NCBI GenBank assembly: GCA_025200525.1
Contig: CM045763.1
Span: forward strand, 67,033,018 to 67,097,017
Length of the DNA: 64,000 bases
Source: Camellia lanceoleosa
Lineage: Eukaryota > Streptophyta > Magnoliopsida > Ericales > Theaceae
Direction: 5' to 3'
The stretch's first letter is position 1. Each line of letters starts with the position of its first letter. The position numbers and the translations under genes were made by a program. Below the pieces are notes generated by a model that searched no databases, was not told the origin of the DNA, and saw nothing but the letters and a program-made list of their open reading frames with translations. This document shows positions 26,659 through 38,395 of the stretch, piece after piece.

Positions 26659-27481
26659 ATTTTGTGAAGGAGGTTCTTGGTTCCATTTCTTTTGCCTCGG
26701 GTAATTTTTATTTTGTAACCTTCCAGTATTTTTTCAAATTTTCTTAACTGGCTTCAAGTGACTATTTTTATGAAATCAACCTTTAGATAAAGTATTTCCA
26801 GAAGTTAAATTTACTTTTGTAGTGGAATGCTCGTGTCATAAGTGCATCTTTTCCTCGTGCTTCCTCCTCCACCTGAATCTGTGTGATTAGAGTCTCCAAG
26901 GACGTCTCTTTTTGATTGTGATGCATTGACTTCTGGTACTCCTTCCAAGATGATGGTAGTTTGTCAATAATACCTGCTACAACAAGATTGTCTCTAATTT
27001 TGATGCTTTCGCATCTAACTTCAGCCACTAGCACCTGAAAATCTTGAACTTACTCCACCATTGATTTTCCATCTATCATCTGATAGCAGAAAAAACGGCT
27101 TGCAACATATTTTTTAGCGCGTGCTTCTTCAGTGTCATATTTATTCTACAAGGCTTTCCAAATTTTCTTGGCAGTGGTGTAATTAGTGTCATAATAATCA
27201 TAAAATTGATCTGAAAGACAATTCAAAAGATAATACCGATATTTATACTTATCTGTGCTGTATTTCTCGATTTTTTCAAGATGAACGACATAATCCTCGT
27301 CAATCATCTCTTCAGTGGGGACTTTGTTCGGATTTTTCTCGGTTAGGATATAGGCCACCTTGAGGAGACTAAGGTAGAAAAGCACATTACTTTTCAATCT
27401 CTTGAAATGAGCTCCCTTGAACTGGAAGGGCTTATTGAGATTGTCGGTATTCTCGTTGAGCTTCTCCAATACTAGCTCCAT
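26659..27481 (-). pseudogene. copia A gag
   Basis: This is the N-terminal capsid region of the UBN2/retrotran_gag type. It starts at an ATG at 27481 with [17 protein letters not shown]. Other pieces are [15 protein letters not shown] and [20 protein letters not shown]. It is broken by a stop at 27146 and by a frame change near 27035. The start codon is only 29 nt from the 5' LTR. Confidence 0.85.
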
Positions 27482-27510
27482 GAATTTTACTATTTGAATC
27501 TCCTTAAAAT

Positions 27511-28139
27511 TGTTGGTAATAATTACAAATAAAATACCAAAAAATAAAAATAATAAAAATTACAATAATTATTAAAAGAGCTGAGGCGCGAAAAATTCGC
27601 TCTCTTTAAGGAGATTTAAGCCCTCTCCGATTAGGCAAAGCCTCACACCAGTGCAATAGAAAAAAATCTTGACTTGTCCCCCCCAAGATATAACAGCCCG
27701 ACTAAGTCGTATAGTTCACCAATACTGTACAATTGGTTGAACCCAAAGTTTCATCACATACACCATTTATTTATTTTCCTAATAATCTCTCAAATAAGAA
27801 ACTAGCAAACACTTCTTTAAAAAAAATAAAAAAAACTCCAGATTTCTCTCTCCCTTGAGTTAGTTTTTTTTTTTTTTTTTGGTGAGCTCCAAATAAAAGA
27901 GGTGAAAGACTCAATTTATAAGAGAGAAAAACTTGGTCACCATGAAAAAAGGTTAACCTGGAAGAAAGTATAGGAGAGGAAACTTGGTGGCCAAGTTCCT
28001 TGGAGGTGAGGAAACTTGGTGAGAAAGAAAAAGACTTGACTAGAAGCAAAGACTTGGAGAGAAAGAAAAAGAAAACTTGGAAGGAAAGAAAAGAAAATCA
28101 AACCTATAACACATTATAATAATAAAATATCTTCTAACA
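27511..28139 (-). repeat. 5' LTR of copia A
   Basis: 629 bp. It holds a minus-strand TATA box CTTATAAATTGAG at about 27916-27928. The LTR ends ACCAACA (minus strand), followed by ATTTTAAGGAGAT and not by a TGG-type primer binding site. Confidence 0.85.
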
Positions 28140-28144
28140 CACTT

Positions 28145-28463
28145 TTATATGGATTACACTAATAACAATATCCAATCTCCTTATATAGTTGCAATCCAAC
28201 AGCTATAGAATCTTGTTGTTGAATAGAATGAGTTAATGACTTTATTCAAGTCTTCACACAAACAAGCTTGAGGAATGTAACTTGATCGATGGCTTGAACG
28301 GTTTGATCTCAAACAAGCAACGAATCACTTTTCCTCCTTTTTAACATTGTCTTTCATTGTTCCTATTAGGCCGTAATCCAAAGCTATGTTTATGTTTTTC
28401 AGTTTTTATGGTCCAAGTCTTGAGCTGCCTCCTTTGACATAATTTTCTTTGGTTATTTTAAAT
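28145..28463. other. Spacer between the two copia elements
   Basis: About 320 bp of unique-looking AT-rich DNA. No gene is seen. Confidence 0.6.
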
Positions 28464-28468
28464 CATAC

Positions 28469-29075
28469 TATTGGTAAAAATACCAAAAAAAAAATTATAT
28501 TTTATTGATAAATAATACAAAGAAAATGAGATACAAATAGATCAGGCTAAGGCACGAATATCTCATTTTCTTTAAAAAGATCAAGCCCACTACGGTAGAA
28601 AGAACCCAAATACCGATGCAATAGTCACAAAACTATGACTTGTTCCCTCTAGGATACAATAGCCCAACCACTTGTCGTATGGTTCTGGCCAACTCTACAC
28701 AAGATGGTGAACCCAAAGCTTCACCAAGAAAAACATCATTCTTTGCTAGTAATCTCTTAAGTATAAAAAATAGTTGGTGTGTTGGTGTAGAAAAGAGTAG
28801 ATGAGAGGAACTATTTATAGGTCACTAGGACTTTGCAAAATACACCAAAAAATAATAATGTCCATGAACCTAGCGAAAATGAAGAGTGTATCCAAATATT
28901 AATTCACCACCAAGTTCATGAACTCCAATTAATCTCTATTCATAAACAAGACAAACAGTCACCAAAATAATGAATCTCCATTCATAAACAAGATAAGATT
29001 CATGAACAAGACAAAAGAATATTCATGAACAAAATATATAAACAAATAAATAAAAGATATTAAAATGGACCAACA
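28469..29075 (-). repeat. 3' LTR of copia B
   Basis: 607 bp, closely matching 37786-38390. It carries a minus-strand TATA box, CTATAAATAG, at about 28812-28821, and several short repeats of ATTCATGAACAAGA-type words. Confidence 0.88.
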
Positions 29076-29090
29076 ATCCCCATTCATTTT
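29076..29090 (-). promoter_or_regulatory. Polypurine tract of copia B
   Basis: The minus strand reads AAAATGAATGGGGAT directly before the TGTTGG of the 3' LTR. Confidence 0.75.
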
Positions 29091-29639
29091 AATATCAACA
29101 AAGACAAGAGATATTACCAAACAAAGATAGACTATATTGCATCATGAAGGTGTGTTCTGCATTGAACCTTCATTAGTGAAACAACAACCTCTACTCCAGA
29201 GTCAGTAGTGATCTCAGACTTGAACTATGACTACTAAGGGGAAATAAAGTATTACTGCTCACACATAATAATCTAAGTGTTGACATAAGCTTTTAGTAGT
29301 TAGCACATTACGGCCTTACGCTTTTCCCAATTCTCATAAGCATATTTGAGAATAAGCCTTGTTCTCATAGAAAGTAGCCCCACTTTCATACTCACATAGG
29401 TGAAATCTGCCAAGGATCTTCCTGTAATTTACACACCTCACTTAACAAGAGCTACAGAATTTCATTAAAAGTACAAAAACTCAACCCTCCAACATTACAG
29501 GACAAATGCACTTACATCATAGGGATGGACAGCAAAATATTAAGGAGTGCATTTTTTACAACCACCATATGATTCGTTCTTCTCATTGAACCTAGTTACA
29601 GGATCTCTGGTCCCTAGGTTGGGTATCCCCATACATGGT
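29091..29639 (-). other. 3' non-coding tail of copia B
   Basis: About 550 bp without an open frame. It is alignable with the tail of copia A (20807-21349). Confidence 0.6.
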
Positions 29640-30115
29640 TTATGATTTTATAGGCTTCAAACCCATCTCCCTCGATGTATTCCAGACCCTATCTCTCGCC
29701 AAGGCCTTCGTTAACGAATCCGCAAGATTATCACAAGATTTTACATAATTCACAATTATGATGCCATTACTCAAATAGGATCTCACATTATTGTGTTTCC
29801 TTCGAATAGGTCTGGATTTACCATTATAAAAATGGTTGTTCATTCTACCAATAGTAGCAGTGCTATCACAACAAATTAACACATTCCCAAAAAAGAATTT
29901 CATATAACAAATCTCTCCACCAATTGGCATCCTCACATGCTGAAGCTAACGCTATAAGCTCAACTTCCATTGTAGAATTAGCAATTATAGTCGGTTTTTT
30001 AAACTTCCAACATATAGCACCACCACCCAAGGTAAAAATAAAACCCGAGGTAAAGAGAGAATCGCCTGACAAAGTGTTCTAATCGGCATCAGTATATCCC
30101 TCTAGTACTGCAGGA
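29640..30115 (-). pseudogene. copia B RNase H domain
   Basis: Landmarks are [64 protein letters not shown] and the terminal REMGLKP. A stop follows YTDAD and a frameshift lies near 29870-29930. Confidence 0.85.
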
Positions 30116-31100
30116 AACTTGTTACAAAACAAATCATAATTTTTGGTACCAGATAAATATCTCATAATTCTTCCTACGGCTAGCCAATGATCTCGACTTG
30201 GCCTGCTAGTAAACCTGCTAAGTACTCCAACAACATATGCAATGTCAGGTCTAGTATAGTTAATAACATATCTCAAACTACCAATCATGTTAGCATATTC
30301 TTTTTGATTAATCACTTCTTTTTCATTTGTTACAACAGATAATGTATGCTTGCATTAAAAGGAGTAGCAACATGTTTGCAGTCTAGAAAGTTATATTTCT
30401 TTAAAATTTTCTCAACAAAATACTACTGATCAAGAAAAATACCATCCTTAGTCTTGGTAATTTTAATTCCCAAAATAAAATTAGTTTTACCAAAATCTTT
30501 CATATCAAAGTGGCTATCAAGCATATTTTTAGTCTCATTTATAATATGCAAATTAGAGTTAAAGATAAGTAGATCATCCACATATAGGCTAATAATCACA
30601 TGTGTATTCTCACAAGTTTTATAATATATGCACTTATCACATTCATTAGTCTTATAGCCATTCTCAAGCATGCAGGAATCAAATTTCTCAGGCCATTGTT
30701 TAGGAGCTTGTTTTAAACCATAAAGGGATTTGGTTAGCTTACACACCTTACTTTCTTGGCCAGACTTTACAAAGCCTTCGGGTTGATCCATGTAAATCTC
30801 CTCATCTAGATCTCCATTTAAAAATATTATTTTTTTTATCTATTTGATGAATTTTTAAATCATGAATTGCAGCCACTGCTATCAACAGTCTAATGGATAT
30901 AACTCTAGTAATCGGAGAAAAAGTATCAAAGAAATCAAGATCAACTTGTTACTTAAAACCTTTAGCGACAAGCCTCGCTTTATATTTATCTATAGTTCCA
31001 TCCGGTTTAAGTTTTTTATGAAGGACCCATTTACACCCAATAGTTTTACAACCTGGAGGTAAATCCACTAGCTTCCATGTTTTATTTAAAAGTAATGAAT
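30116..31100 (-). pseudogene. copia B reverse transcriptase
   Basis: RVT_2 domain with SLYGLKQAPKQWPEKFD, the catalytic YVDD in SLYVDDLLIFNS, MIGSLRYVINYTRPDIAYVV, and upstream KWVHKKLKPDGTIDKYKARL and FSPITRV-like pieces. Frames change near 30320-30420 and 30800. Confidence 0.88.
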
Positions 31101-31119
31101 CTATCTCATCATTTACAGC

Positions 31120-32051
31120 CTCTCTCCAGAAAATAGTATCAGGTGATGATAAAACTTCTTACACCGTAAGAGGAATTTCTTCTACATTGTAAAGGTAATA
31201 GTCAGGGCCAAAATCTTTTTCAACCCTAGCTCGTTTACTCCTTCTTGGTTGGATTTGCGAATTTTCTTGATCTTGAAAAACTTGAGATTGAGTAGAAGAG
31301 TTAGGCACGGATAAAATATTTTTAGAAATTATTTGACCCCCACTATTTCTAAAATTGAAAGGAAATTTATTTTCTTGAAAAATAGCATCACTTGATTCAA
31401 AAATAATATTATTTTCCATAAAAAAAAAAATTCTATAAGTTGTACTATGCAACGCATACCCAAGAAAAGCACAAGTGGTAACTCGTTCACTCAATTTAGG
31501 TCGTTTAGGATCTGCAAGCCTCACAAAAGCTAAACAACCCCAAACCCTCAAATAACCTAGATTTGGTTTATGTCCCCACCACAACTCATAAGGTACAATT
31601 TTAGTCTTTTGTGTAGCACTCTATTTATCACATAGCAAGCTATTAAAATAGCCTCGCCTCAAAGATTTGAACGAGCACCTAAATCAATAAGCATAACATT
31701 CGTCAAGTCAATTAATGTTTTATTTTTTCTTTCAACTATGCCATTAGATGAAGGTGAATATGGTGGAATAGTCTCATAAATAATTCCCAATGACTAAACA
31801 AAAGAGTTGAATCTAAGAGATTCATACTTCCGACCTCTATCACTTCTAATTCTCTTAATATTTTTACCAAATTGATTTTCCACTTCAAGAATGAATTCTT
31901 TAAATTTCTCAAAAGCATCACTTTTATTTTTTAATAAATATATGTTTGTGTATTTTGAAAAATCATCAATGAGAGTGATAAAATATCGGTTATCACCACG
32001 AGTTAAAATTTCTTCAAACTCACACAAATTAGTATGAAATAATTCTAGCAA
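31120..32051 (-). pseudogene. copia B integrase
   Basis: Landmarks are DNRYFITLIDDFSKYTNIYL (core D), RIRSDRGRKYES (core D), the C-terminal LGYLRVWGCLAFVRLADPK, and RRSKRARVEKDFGPDY in the linker to RT. Frames shift near 31800 and 31585-31735. Confidence 0.85.
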
Positions 32052-32740
32052 TTTGGTATTTTTTTCAACACTTTTATGAGGCCTCTTGGTAATTTTTGCT
32101 TTACTATAACTTCACATTTCTGAAAATTTTTTGTCACTTTAGGAATTAATCCTAAACTACTCATGTTTTCCACATATTTATTGTTAATATGACACAAGCG
32201 AGCATGCCAAAAACTAATAGAAGACAACATGTAAACCGAATTGGTAGATGGTTTATTAATCTCAACATTCAATTTGAACATCCCATCACAAGCATAACCC
32301 TTACCCACAAAAATACCCTTTTTAGTAATCACATATTGATCAGATTTCATAGTTTGCTTAAAACCAGCCTTATTCAACAAATAATTTGACATCAAATTTT
32401 TTTTCATGAATGGTGTATAAAGCACATCTTTTAAAGTAAGCACACGCCCAAAGGTGAACTTAAGGTCAACCTCACTACTTCCAAGTATCTTGGTTTGACT
32501 AGAGTCACCAAGCATAATTGTTTTCTCATCATCAAATGGAGTATACGCGTTAAACCAAGTTTGATCATAACAAGCATGTCTATTGGCACCAGAATCTGCC
32601 CACCAACTGTCCACATAATTAACCATGCAAATGTCTATAATCATCGCCACAAATGGCTCCTTGATAACGTTAGCCTTTGGGGTAGGTGCACGTTTTCAGA
32701 ATTTATAAGTTCGAGTAATATGCCCACTTTTGCCACAGAC
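32045..32740 (-). pseudogene. copia B zinc knuckle and aspartic protease
   Basis: The protease active site lies in [14 protein letters not shown] (about 32590-32630). A GAG-pre-integrase region ([18 protein letters not shown]) follows. The upstream zinc-knuckle region CFVCGKSGHITRTYK-like (about 32695-32750) has lost its last cysteine. Confidence 0.85.
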
Positions 32741-33545
32741 AAAGCATGTAAAATTTTGTGGAGGTAATGGACCTTGGTTCTTATTTGGATTAATCCATTT
32801 ATTGTGAGGTTTACCATAATTCTTCATATTCTTTTTATAAGGTTTCAAATAAGCATTCTTGGAATTGTGACCTTTGGGTAAGTTATTATTTGCTGAAACA
32901 AAGTTTACCTCTGTAGTAGAATTGTCATTACCCTCTTATGTTATTAATGCATCTTGGCCTCTAACCTCCTCTACTTGGATGCAAGTGATCAACGCCTCAA
33001 AGGAAGTCTCCTTTTGTTTGTGGTGCATGCACTTTTGGAATTCTCTCAAAGATAGCGGTAGCTTGTTAACAAGTCCTGCAACTACCAAGTTGTTACCAAT
33101 CTTGATGCCTTCAGATTTTACTTCTTCAACTATCATTTGGAAATCTTGTGTTTGCTCCACAACAGATTTTCCATCTACCATTTGGAACGAAAAAAGCGGC
33201 TAGCTCCATACTTTTTTGCTCCTGCCTCTTCAGTATCATACTTAGTCTGTAATGCTTTCCAAATTTTCTTTGTAGAAGTGTAAGTGGTATCATAATAATC
33301 ATAAAATTGATCAACAAGGCAATTTAAGAGATAAAAGCGACATTTATACTCATCTGTATTATAGAAAGTCACTTTTGCATCATGTGCCTCGTAGTCACTT
33401 TTGTACTCATCTATATTAATAAACCATCATTTGTCTCATTTGTATATAGAAAGTCAAAATACAGATTGGGTTCATTTGTATTAATAAATGATGAGATAAA
33501 AGCGACTTTTGTTTAGGTTCTTCTCGGTAAGAACATATGCAACTT
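32741..33545 (-). pseudogene. copia B gag, main part
   Basis: UBN2-type gag. It includes [38 protein letters not shown] and [21 protein letters not shown] local rearrangement at 33365-33490 duplicates short AGTCACTTTTG/ATTAATAAA phrases. The N-terminal part is displaced to 37642-37767 by the giant LTR. Confidence 0.8.
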
Positions 33546-35559
33546 TGTAGACGTCCCCGAACGCCCCGGGAGGGTTAAGTCCCATTCTGTTCATATTGAG
33601 GTCACTACAGTTCAAGGACTCAAATGTCACGGTTCTTAATCTTGAACCAAAGAGTCCAAATCCGGCAAATCGTTTTGAGAAAACTGATTTTTGAAAGAAG
33701 TGCCAAACATGGACTGCTTTGCCAGATACAGAGTCGCCACCTAAATATTTTAAAATGGAAAATTTAGGAAACCCTGACTCGGTCAAGGCCATGTCCGCTA
33801 TCACCAAAGTTGTCTTGGCTCGGGAGCTTGGGTACGATCGGGGAAGGTCACTATGAGCACCCTTTGCCGATCCAAGACCGCCTCTACTAACCGTGATATC
33901 CGTTTTTGAAAACATTACATGCTCTTATTCCAATTATTAGCCTAGAATTACTATGTTATGCACGCAGCAAACAAGTTATAGACTAGATTGCCTAATTTGG
34001 AAATAAACATTGCATATCCGTTTGTTTTGAAAGCGTTTCGGATATTGCTACTCGCAAGTAGGCTAAAACACGGATTTCAACGAGTTTTCTAACTCAAGCA
34101 ATCCAACCTCCACCCACAGGCATTCAAACAGTTTATCACATAAGCACTTAGCCTCATGGTAGTCATGCTATTATGGTAACACTCACACACGTGCAAGGAT
34201 GCTAAAGCATAAAAACTCACCTAGTACTCCAAGCCAAAACAGAAGCTCATTAGAAATCCATGCATGGACCTAAGCATACTGAAATGTCTAATGCAACACA
34301 TGCAAAGATGTAATCTAGGCAGGCTCGGCTATCCTAAACATGGCATGTGGGATGCTACAAATAACACGTATTTAATTTGGAATTGAAATACAATGCAGTT
34401 TGTATGATGTACCGAGCCCGATGCATGTCAACAAATGCATGGATGCACGCATGCATTGCATAAGGTATGCTAATTTTAAATATGCCCTAATCTACCATCA
34501 TAAGCAGGTAAATAAAAGGGAAGAAAGAAATGGGGGTTGGAAGACATACACACACTCACCCACACTTATTACAAATATGCCCTCACACAGAGGGACCAAA
34601 AGAATATACAGTCCCAAATAATACAGTCCGAATACAGAATAAATTATTACAGAATTCTAATTATCAAATTAAATGCAAAAAGGAAAGGTGGCCACAGCCC
34701 CTGCCTCGGGATGCGCGAATGATGCATGCTCGAATCCGACTCGCCCGGAAAACCCGCACCATGCCACTGCTGCCTCTGTTTACACTGCCCTGCCTCTCCA
34801 AAGACTGCCAAAGTCCCAGGACACGCCTTGCACAATCAGAGAATACCATCGGCTGGAGGGAATTCCCACCGGCCATGAGGAATGTCCATCGGCTGCTGAT
34901 GAAGCTATCGGCCATTCACAAATGGCCGGTCGGCATCAGATGTTGTTGCGGTCGGCGTAAACGTCTGCAGAACGCAATTGACAAAGAGCAGAGGGCAAGC
35001 AGTGTATGGCATGGAATTTCAAGCAAATGTGTGCATGAACACACTCCCTATCATGATTTTGACTCAAAGGGGTATGTTCCTTGATCCTCGGACCAACAAT
35101 TGCGCATTTCGATGCGTGATGGCCCAAGAAACCAAGTATGCACTTTGATTTCAAATGTCATGCAAACCAAACAAACACATAAAGCCCAACCTCTATCACT
35201 TGATCAAGAGGCAAGGCATGTATGCCAATGTAATGCAACCTAGGCATGTGATCTAGTATGCAACATGGGCATGCAAATGAACAATGTATGCTAGGCGCAC
35301 AACCTAAATATGTAAACAAACATGGTATGCAACAACATGCAACGATGGACTTAAACTAACATGGATAGCTTGCAAGCATGCCAAAATCAGTGGCCATAAT
35401 AAGGCAAGTGAGGCAACACAATACATGGGATGCATGCACAATGCATTAATCAAACCTAAGGCACGAAAATGCAACTTTACCAAAGCATGGCAAGGGATGC
35501 AAGAGGGCATACAAGCATGTGAATTTTAGCACTGGAACATGATGCCAAATGGTCCCAAA

Positions 35560-36240
35560 ACATAGCGAAATGACACTAAGTGCATGAAATGGACCCGAAA
35601 TGCAAGATTAGGTTCATGAAATGACCTATAGCTATATCAAACATGCATAATCTGGACATGAAGCATGAAAATAGAAGCAAGGAAGCCCCAAAAAAGCATT
35701 TTTTCAGTTCAAAGCATGGCCAAACAATGAGCATAGATAGGGCAAAAACAGCATGCAAAAACGGGCCCTCAAGCTAGGTAATGAAGCAAGTGGTAGATAC
35801 AAAGCCCAAACTGAAAAAGACCCTTTGACAACACTGAAGAGAGGCCAAAAATATGACTACTCACAGTTTATGACAGCCCCCAAATCAATATACAAACACC
35901 CTTAAAATGCAATGCAAGATTAAGGCCACAAGAGGGCTATAACATGAAGTATACAAAAAATGCATAAAACATCCAAAGACCCTTAATGAAACATGTCAAG
36001 GGGGTCAAAATATGGCCACTCTTAGTTCTGATCATGGCCAAAAAACAGAAGAAAAATAAACTAAACAAACATGCAAAAATGGGGACCAAAGAGGGGTAAT
36101 GAAGCAAGTCATACATGGAGGTCCCCAACAGTGTTGATCCCTTCTTCAATGTTGAAGAAGGGCTCAAAATAAGCCTCTTTACAGTTTACATCGAAGCTCA
36201 AAAATACTTGTAAATAAGGCTAACCAATGAAGTTAAAAAA
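35560..36240 (-). repeat. ~160-bp tandem array with hairpins inside the giant LTR
   Basis: Anchors ATGAAGCAAG (35781), ATGAAGT (35944) and ATGAAGCAAG (36099) are spaced 163 and 155 bp apart. One unit contains a perfect hairpin CCCTTCTTCAA/TTGAAGAAGGG at 36139-36162. Units also share TTTACAGTTTA-like words. The same array occurs in the plus-strand copy at 60490-61130. Confidence 0.7.
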
Positions 36241-36527
36241 TGCAAGTTTAAGGGAAATGGATGCTTACCCTTGAAGAGCAGCAAACCAGCAGCCCTTGGT
36301 CCAAGTTTCTAAGCTTCTAACCTCTGCAAATGGCCTACCAAGTACTGGAATGGAGGATGGAGGTGTTGTGCTAGGTGTTGTAGGGCAAATGGTGCAAGAA
36401 CAAAGGTGTTTGGAGGCTTGGATAAGATAGATATTGAGGGTGTATGTATGTATATCAGATATATATCTCTTCCCTCTGGTTTTTTTGCTCCAAAATCTCC
36501 AACCAACACAAAGGAAGAGGAAGGCTC

Positions 36528-36535
36528 TTTATATA
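36528..36535 (-). promoter_or_regulatory. TATA box in the giant solo LTR
   Basis: The minus strand reads TTGCCTATATAAAGAGCC, conserved as TTGCCTATATAACCAGC in the second copy (60234-60250). It probably marks the U3/R boundary region. Confidence 0.75.
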
Positions 36536-36802
36536 GGCAAAGACCAAGCTTCTAAGACAAGCTACAAAGGGTCAAGGGGGGCAAGGGGAGGTCAAGGCTT
36601 ATCAAGGAAGCTTGGACAGCTGGTAGGCTTCTTGAGGAAGTCAAGACAAGGGGTCAAGGCTTCCTCAAGAAGCCTTGAGCAAAGGGTGCACCAAAGAGGG
36701 GTCCAAGGCTCAAAATAGGCACATATGTGTATGGGGGGACGGGTCTGTGCATCCCAGTTGGCACAGCTGGCATGCACTATGCTTGGGAGAGTCAAAAGGG
36801 TC

Positions 36803-36915
36803 AGATCGGCCAAGAAAAAGGGTCATCGGCCAAATAAATTGCCGATCGGCACAATACATTGCCGACCTGCACTTTGTACTGGCCGGTCGGCTAAATAGAG
36901 TGCCGATGGATGGCC
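36803..36915 (-). repeat. U3 minisatellite of about 21-bp units
   Basis: About five units of the form CGATCGGCACAATACATTGC, with variable middles and repeated CGGC/GCCG words, lie roughly 270-380 bp upstream of the TATA box on the minus strand. Confidence 0.7.
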
Positions 36916-37641
36916 AATGAGGTCAAAAAGTTCCAATGGATGGCCAGATTGAAGCCCCGGAAGTTAGCTTTCCAATGGCGCAAACCTTGCATTAAAATTC
37001 CTCCTGTGCAAAAAGTTATGCCCTTTTTGGTGAAGCCGCGCAGATTCGATCCAACCGGACTGATCCCCTATTTCAACCAACCATATCTCCCCCACCCGGA
37101 CTTGGATTTGAGAGATTCTTGAGTGAAAAATGAAGCCCCAGAAGTCTTCTTTTCAACGATGGTGGCCTCATAGCTCAAATCCAAGTGTATAGACAGATGA
37201 GCTTGATTTAGCGATGACCGCTCGTCTTTCTCCTATACGGATTCATGCTGAACTTCTCCCAAACTAGTTTTCTCCCCTCTTCTCCTCTTTTCTTCAACTT
37301 CAAACCCCTAAGTAAGGTGTTTTGAAAGATTTTTCAAAGATTTCGTCTCTCTTTCATTCATCTCCACTTTGTCCTTGCTCGGTTTACCGAAAAGCGCAAC
37401 ATTTACCGAAATGCGAGCGTTGGAACATCGTGGGAATTTTATTTCAAAAATGTTTTGAAAGAGAGGGTTTTAAGGTCTCAAAACCATCCAAAATAATTTT
37501 GGTTCAAAATGGGGTGTGAAGTTGAGATTTGTCTCTCTCCTTGCCGAAGAAACCGGACCTTTGCCCTGCACATCTTTCTCCACCAAGAAAACCATCAGTA
37601 ATGCCCAAGTCTTAAGGGCAGTCAAAAATGGGGTGTCTACA

Positions 37642-37767
37642 AACTTTCAAAAGGCTGAGGTAAAAAAAAACTTTTCCTTTCCACATCTTAAAATGAACTC
37701 TCTTGAACTTGAAAGGTTTGTTGAGATCTCCGATTCTATCATTGGTTTTTTCTGGTACTTGTTCCAT
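37642..37767 (-). pseudogene. copia B gag, N-terminal part
   Basis: Begins at the ATG at 37767 and encodes a [16 protein letters not shown] stretch matching copia A gag. It is separated from the rest of gag by the giant solo LTR. The leader from LTR to ATG is 18 nt. Confidence 0.8.
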
Positions 37768-37785
37768 GATTGATCTCCTTAAAAT

Positions 37786-38390
37786 TATTGGTGAAAATAC
37801 CAGAAAAAATTATATTTTATTGATAAATAATGTAAAGAAAATGAGATACAAATAGATCAGGCTAAGGCACGAATATCTCATTTTCTTTAAAGAGATCAAG
37901 CCCACTACAGTAGGAAGAACCCAAATACTGATGCAACAGTCACAAAACTATAACTTGTTCCCTCTAAGATACAACAGCCCGACCACTTGTTGTATGGTTT
38001 TGGCCAGTTTTACACAAGATGGTGAACCCAAAGCTTCACCAAGAAAAACATCCTTCTTTGTTAGTAATCTCTCAAGTATAAAAAATAGTTGATGTGTTGG
38101 TGTAGAAAAGAGTAGATGAGAGGAACTATTTATAGGCCACTATGACTTTACAAAATACACCAAAAAATAATAATAACCATGAACCTAGAGAAAAAGGAGA
38201 GTGTATCTAAATATTAACTCACCACCAAGTTCATGAACTCTAATTAATCTCTATTCATGAACAAGACAAAAGGTCACCAAAATAATAAATCTCCATTCAT
38301 GAATAAGATGAGATTCATGAACAAGACAAAAGAAGATTCATGAACAAAATATATAAATAAATAAATAAAAGATATTAAAATGATCCAACA
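37786..38390 (-). repeat. 5' LTR of copia B
   Basis: 605 bp. Element-strand end CCAATA, then ATTTTAAGGAGATC and the gag ATG. It has a TATA box, CTATAAATAG, on the minus strand at about 38130-38139. Confidence 0.88.
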
Positions 38391-38395
38391 CATAC

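Larger units (their letters stand above)
20126..28139 (-). mobile_element. Ty1/copia retrotransposon A, degenerate, carrying a solo LTR
   Basis: LTRs lie at 20126-20794 and 27511-28139 with TG..CA ends, flanked by CAATT (20121-20125) and CACTT (28140-28144), a probable TSD with one change. On the minus strand the order is gag, zinc knuckle and protease, integrase, reverse transcriptase, RNase H, which is the copia order. A gypsy-type solo LTR (21876-24059) splits RT from RNase H. The coding region has several stops and frameshifts, so the element is dead. It is related to the neighbouring copia element B. Confidence 0.9.
33546..37641 (-). mobile_element. Giant solo LTR (4096 bp, Tat/Ogre-type Ty3/gypsy)
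   Basis: On the minus strand it starts TGTAGACACCCCATTTTTGA and ends GACGTCTACA, flanked by a perfect TSD, AACTT (33541-33545 and 37642-37646). It interrupts copia B gag between ...FFYLSL and KVAYVLTEKN. It is the same family as the plus-strand LTR at 59160. On the minus strand it has a TATA box TATATAAA (36528-36535), a U3 minisatellite (36803-36915) and a ~160-bp tandem array (about 35560-36240). An RY-rich (CATGCA) downstream part follows. No PBS, PPT or gene is present. Confidence 0.88.
28469..38390 (-). mobile_element. Ty1/copia retrotransposon B, degenerate, carrying a giant solo LTR
   Basis: LTRs lie at 28469-29075 and 37786-38390 and are flanked by a perfect TSD, CATAC (28464-28468 and 38391-38395). 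Both LTR copies begin TATTGG on the plus strand where TG is usual, so on the element strand the LTR runs TG..TA. The minus-strand order is gag, zinc knuckle and protease, integrase, RT, RNase H. A 4096-bp LTR of another family (33546-37641) is inserted near the start of gag. Stops and frameshifts are frequent. Confidence 0.92.

Noticed and set aside
34530..35084. 184-codon plus-strand frame inside the giant solo LTR
   Set aside because: It lies inside an LTR delimited by TSDs, has no domain, and overlaps several other chance frames.
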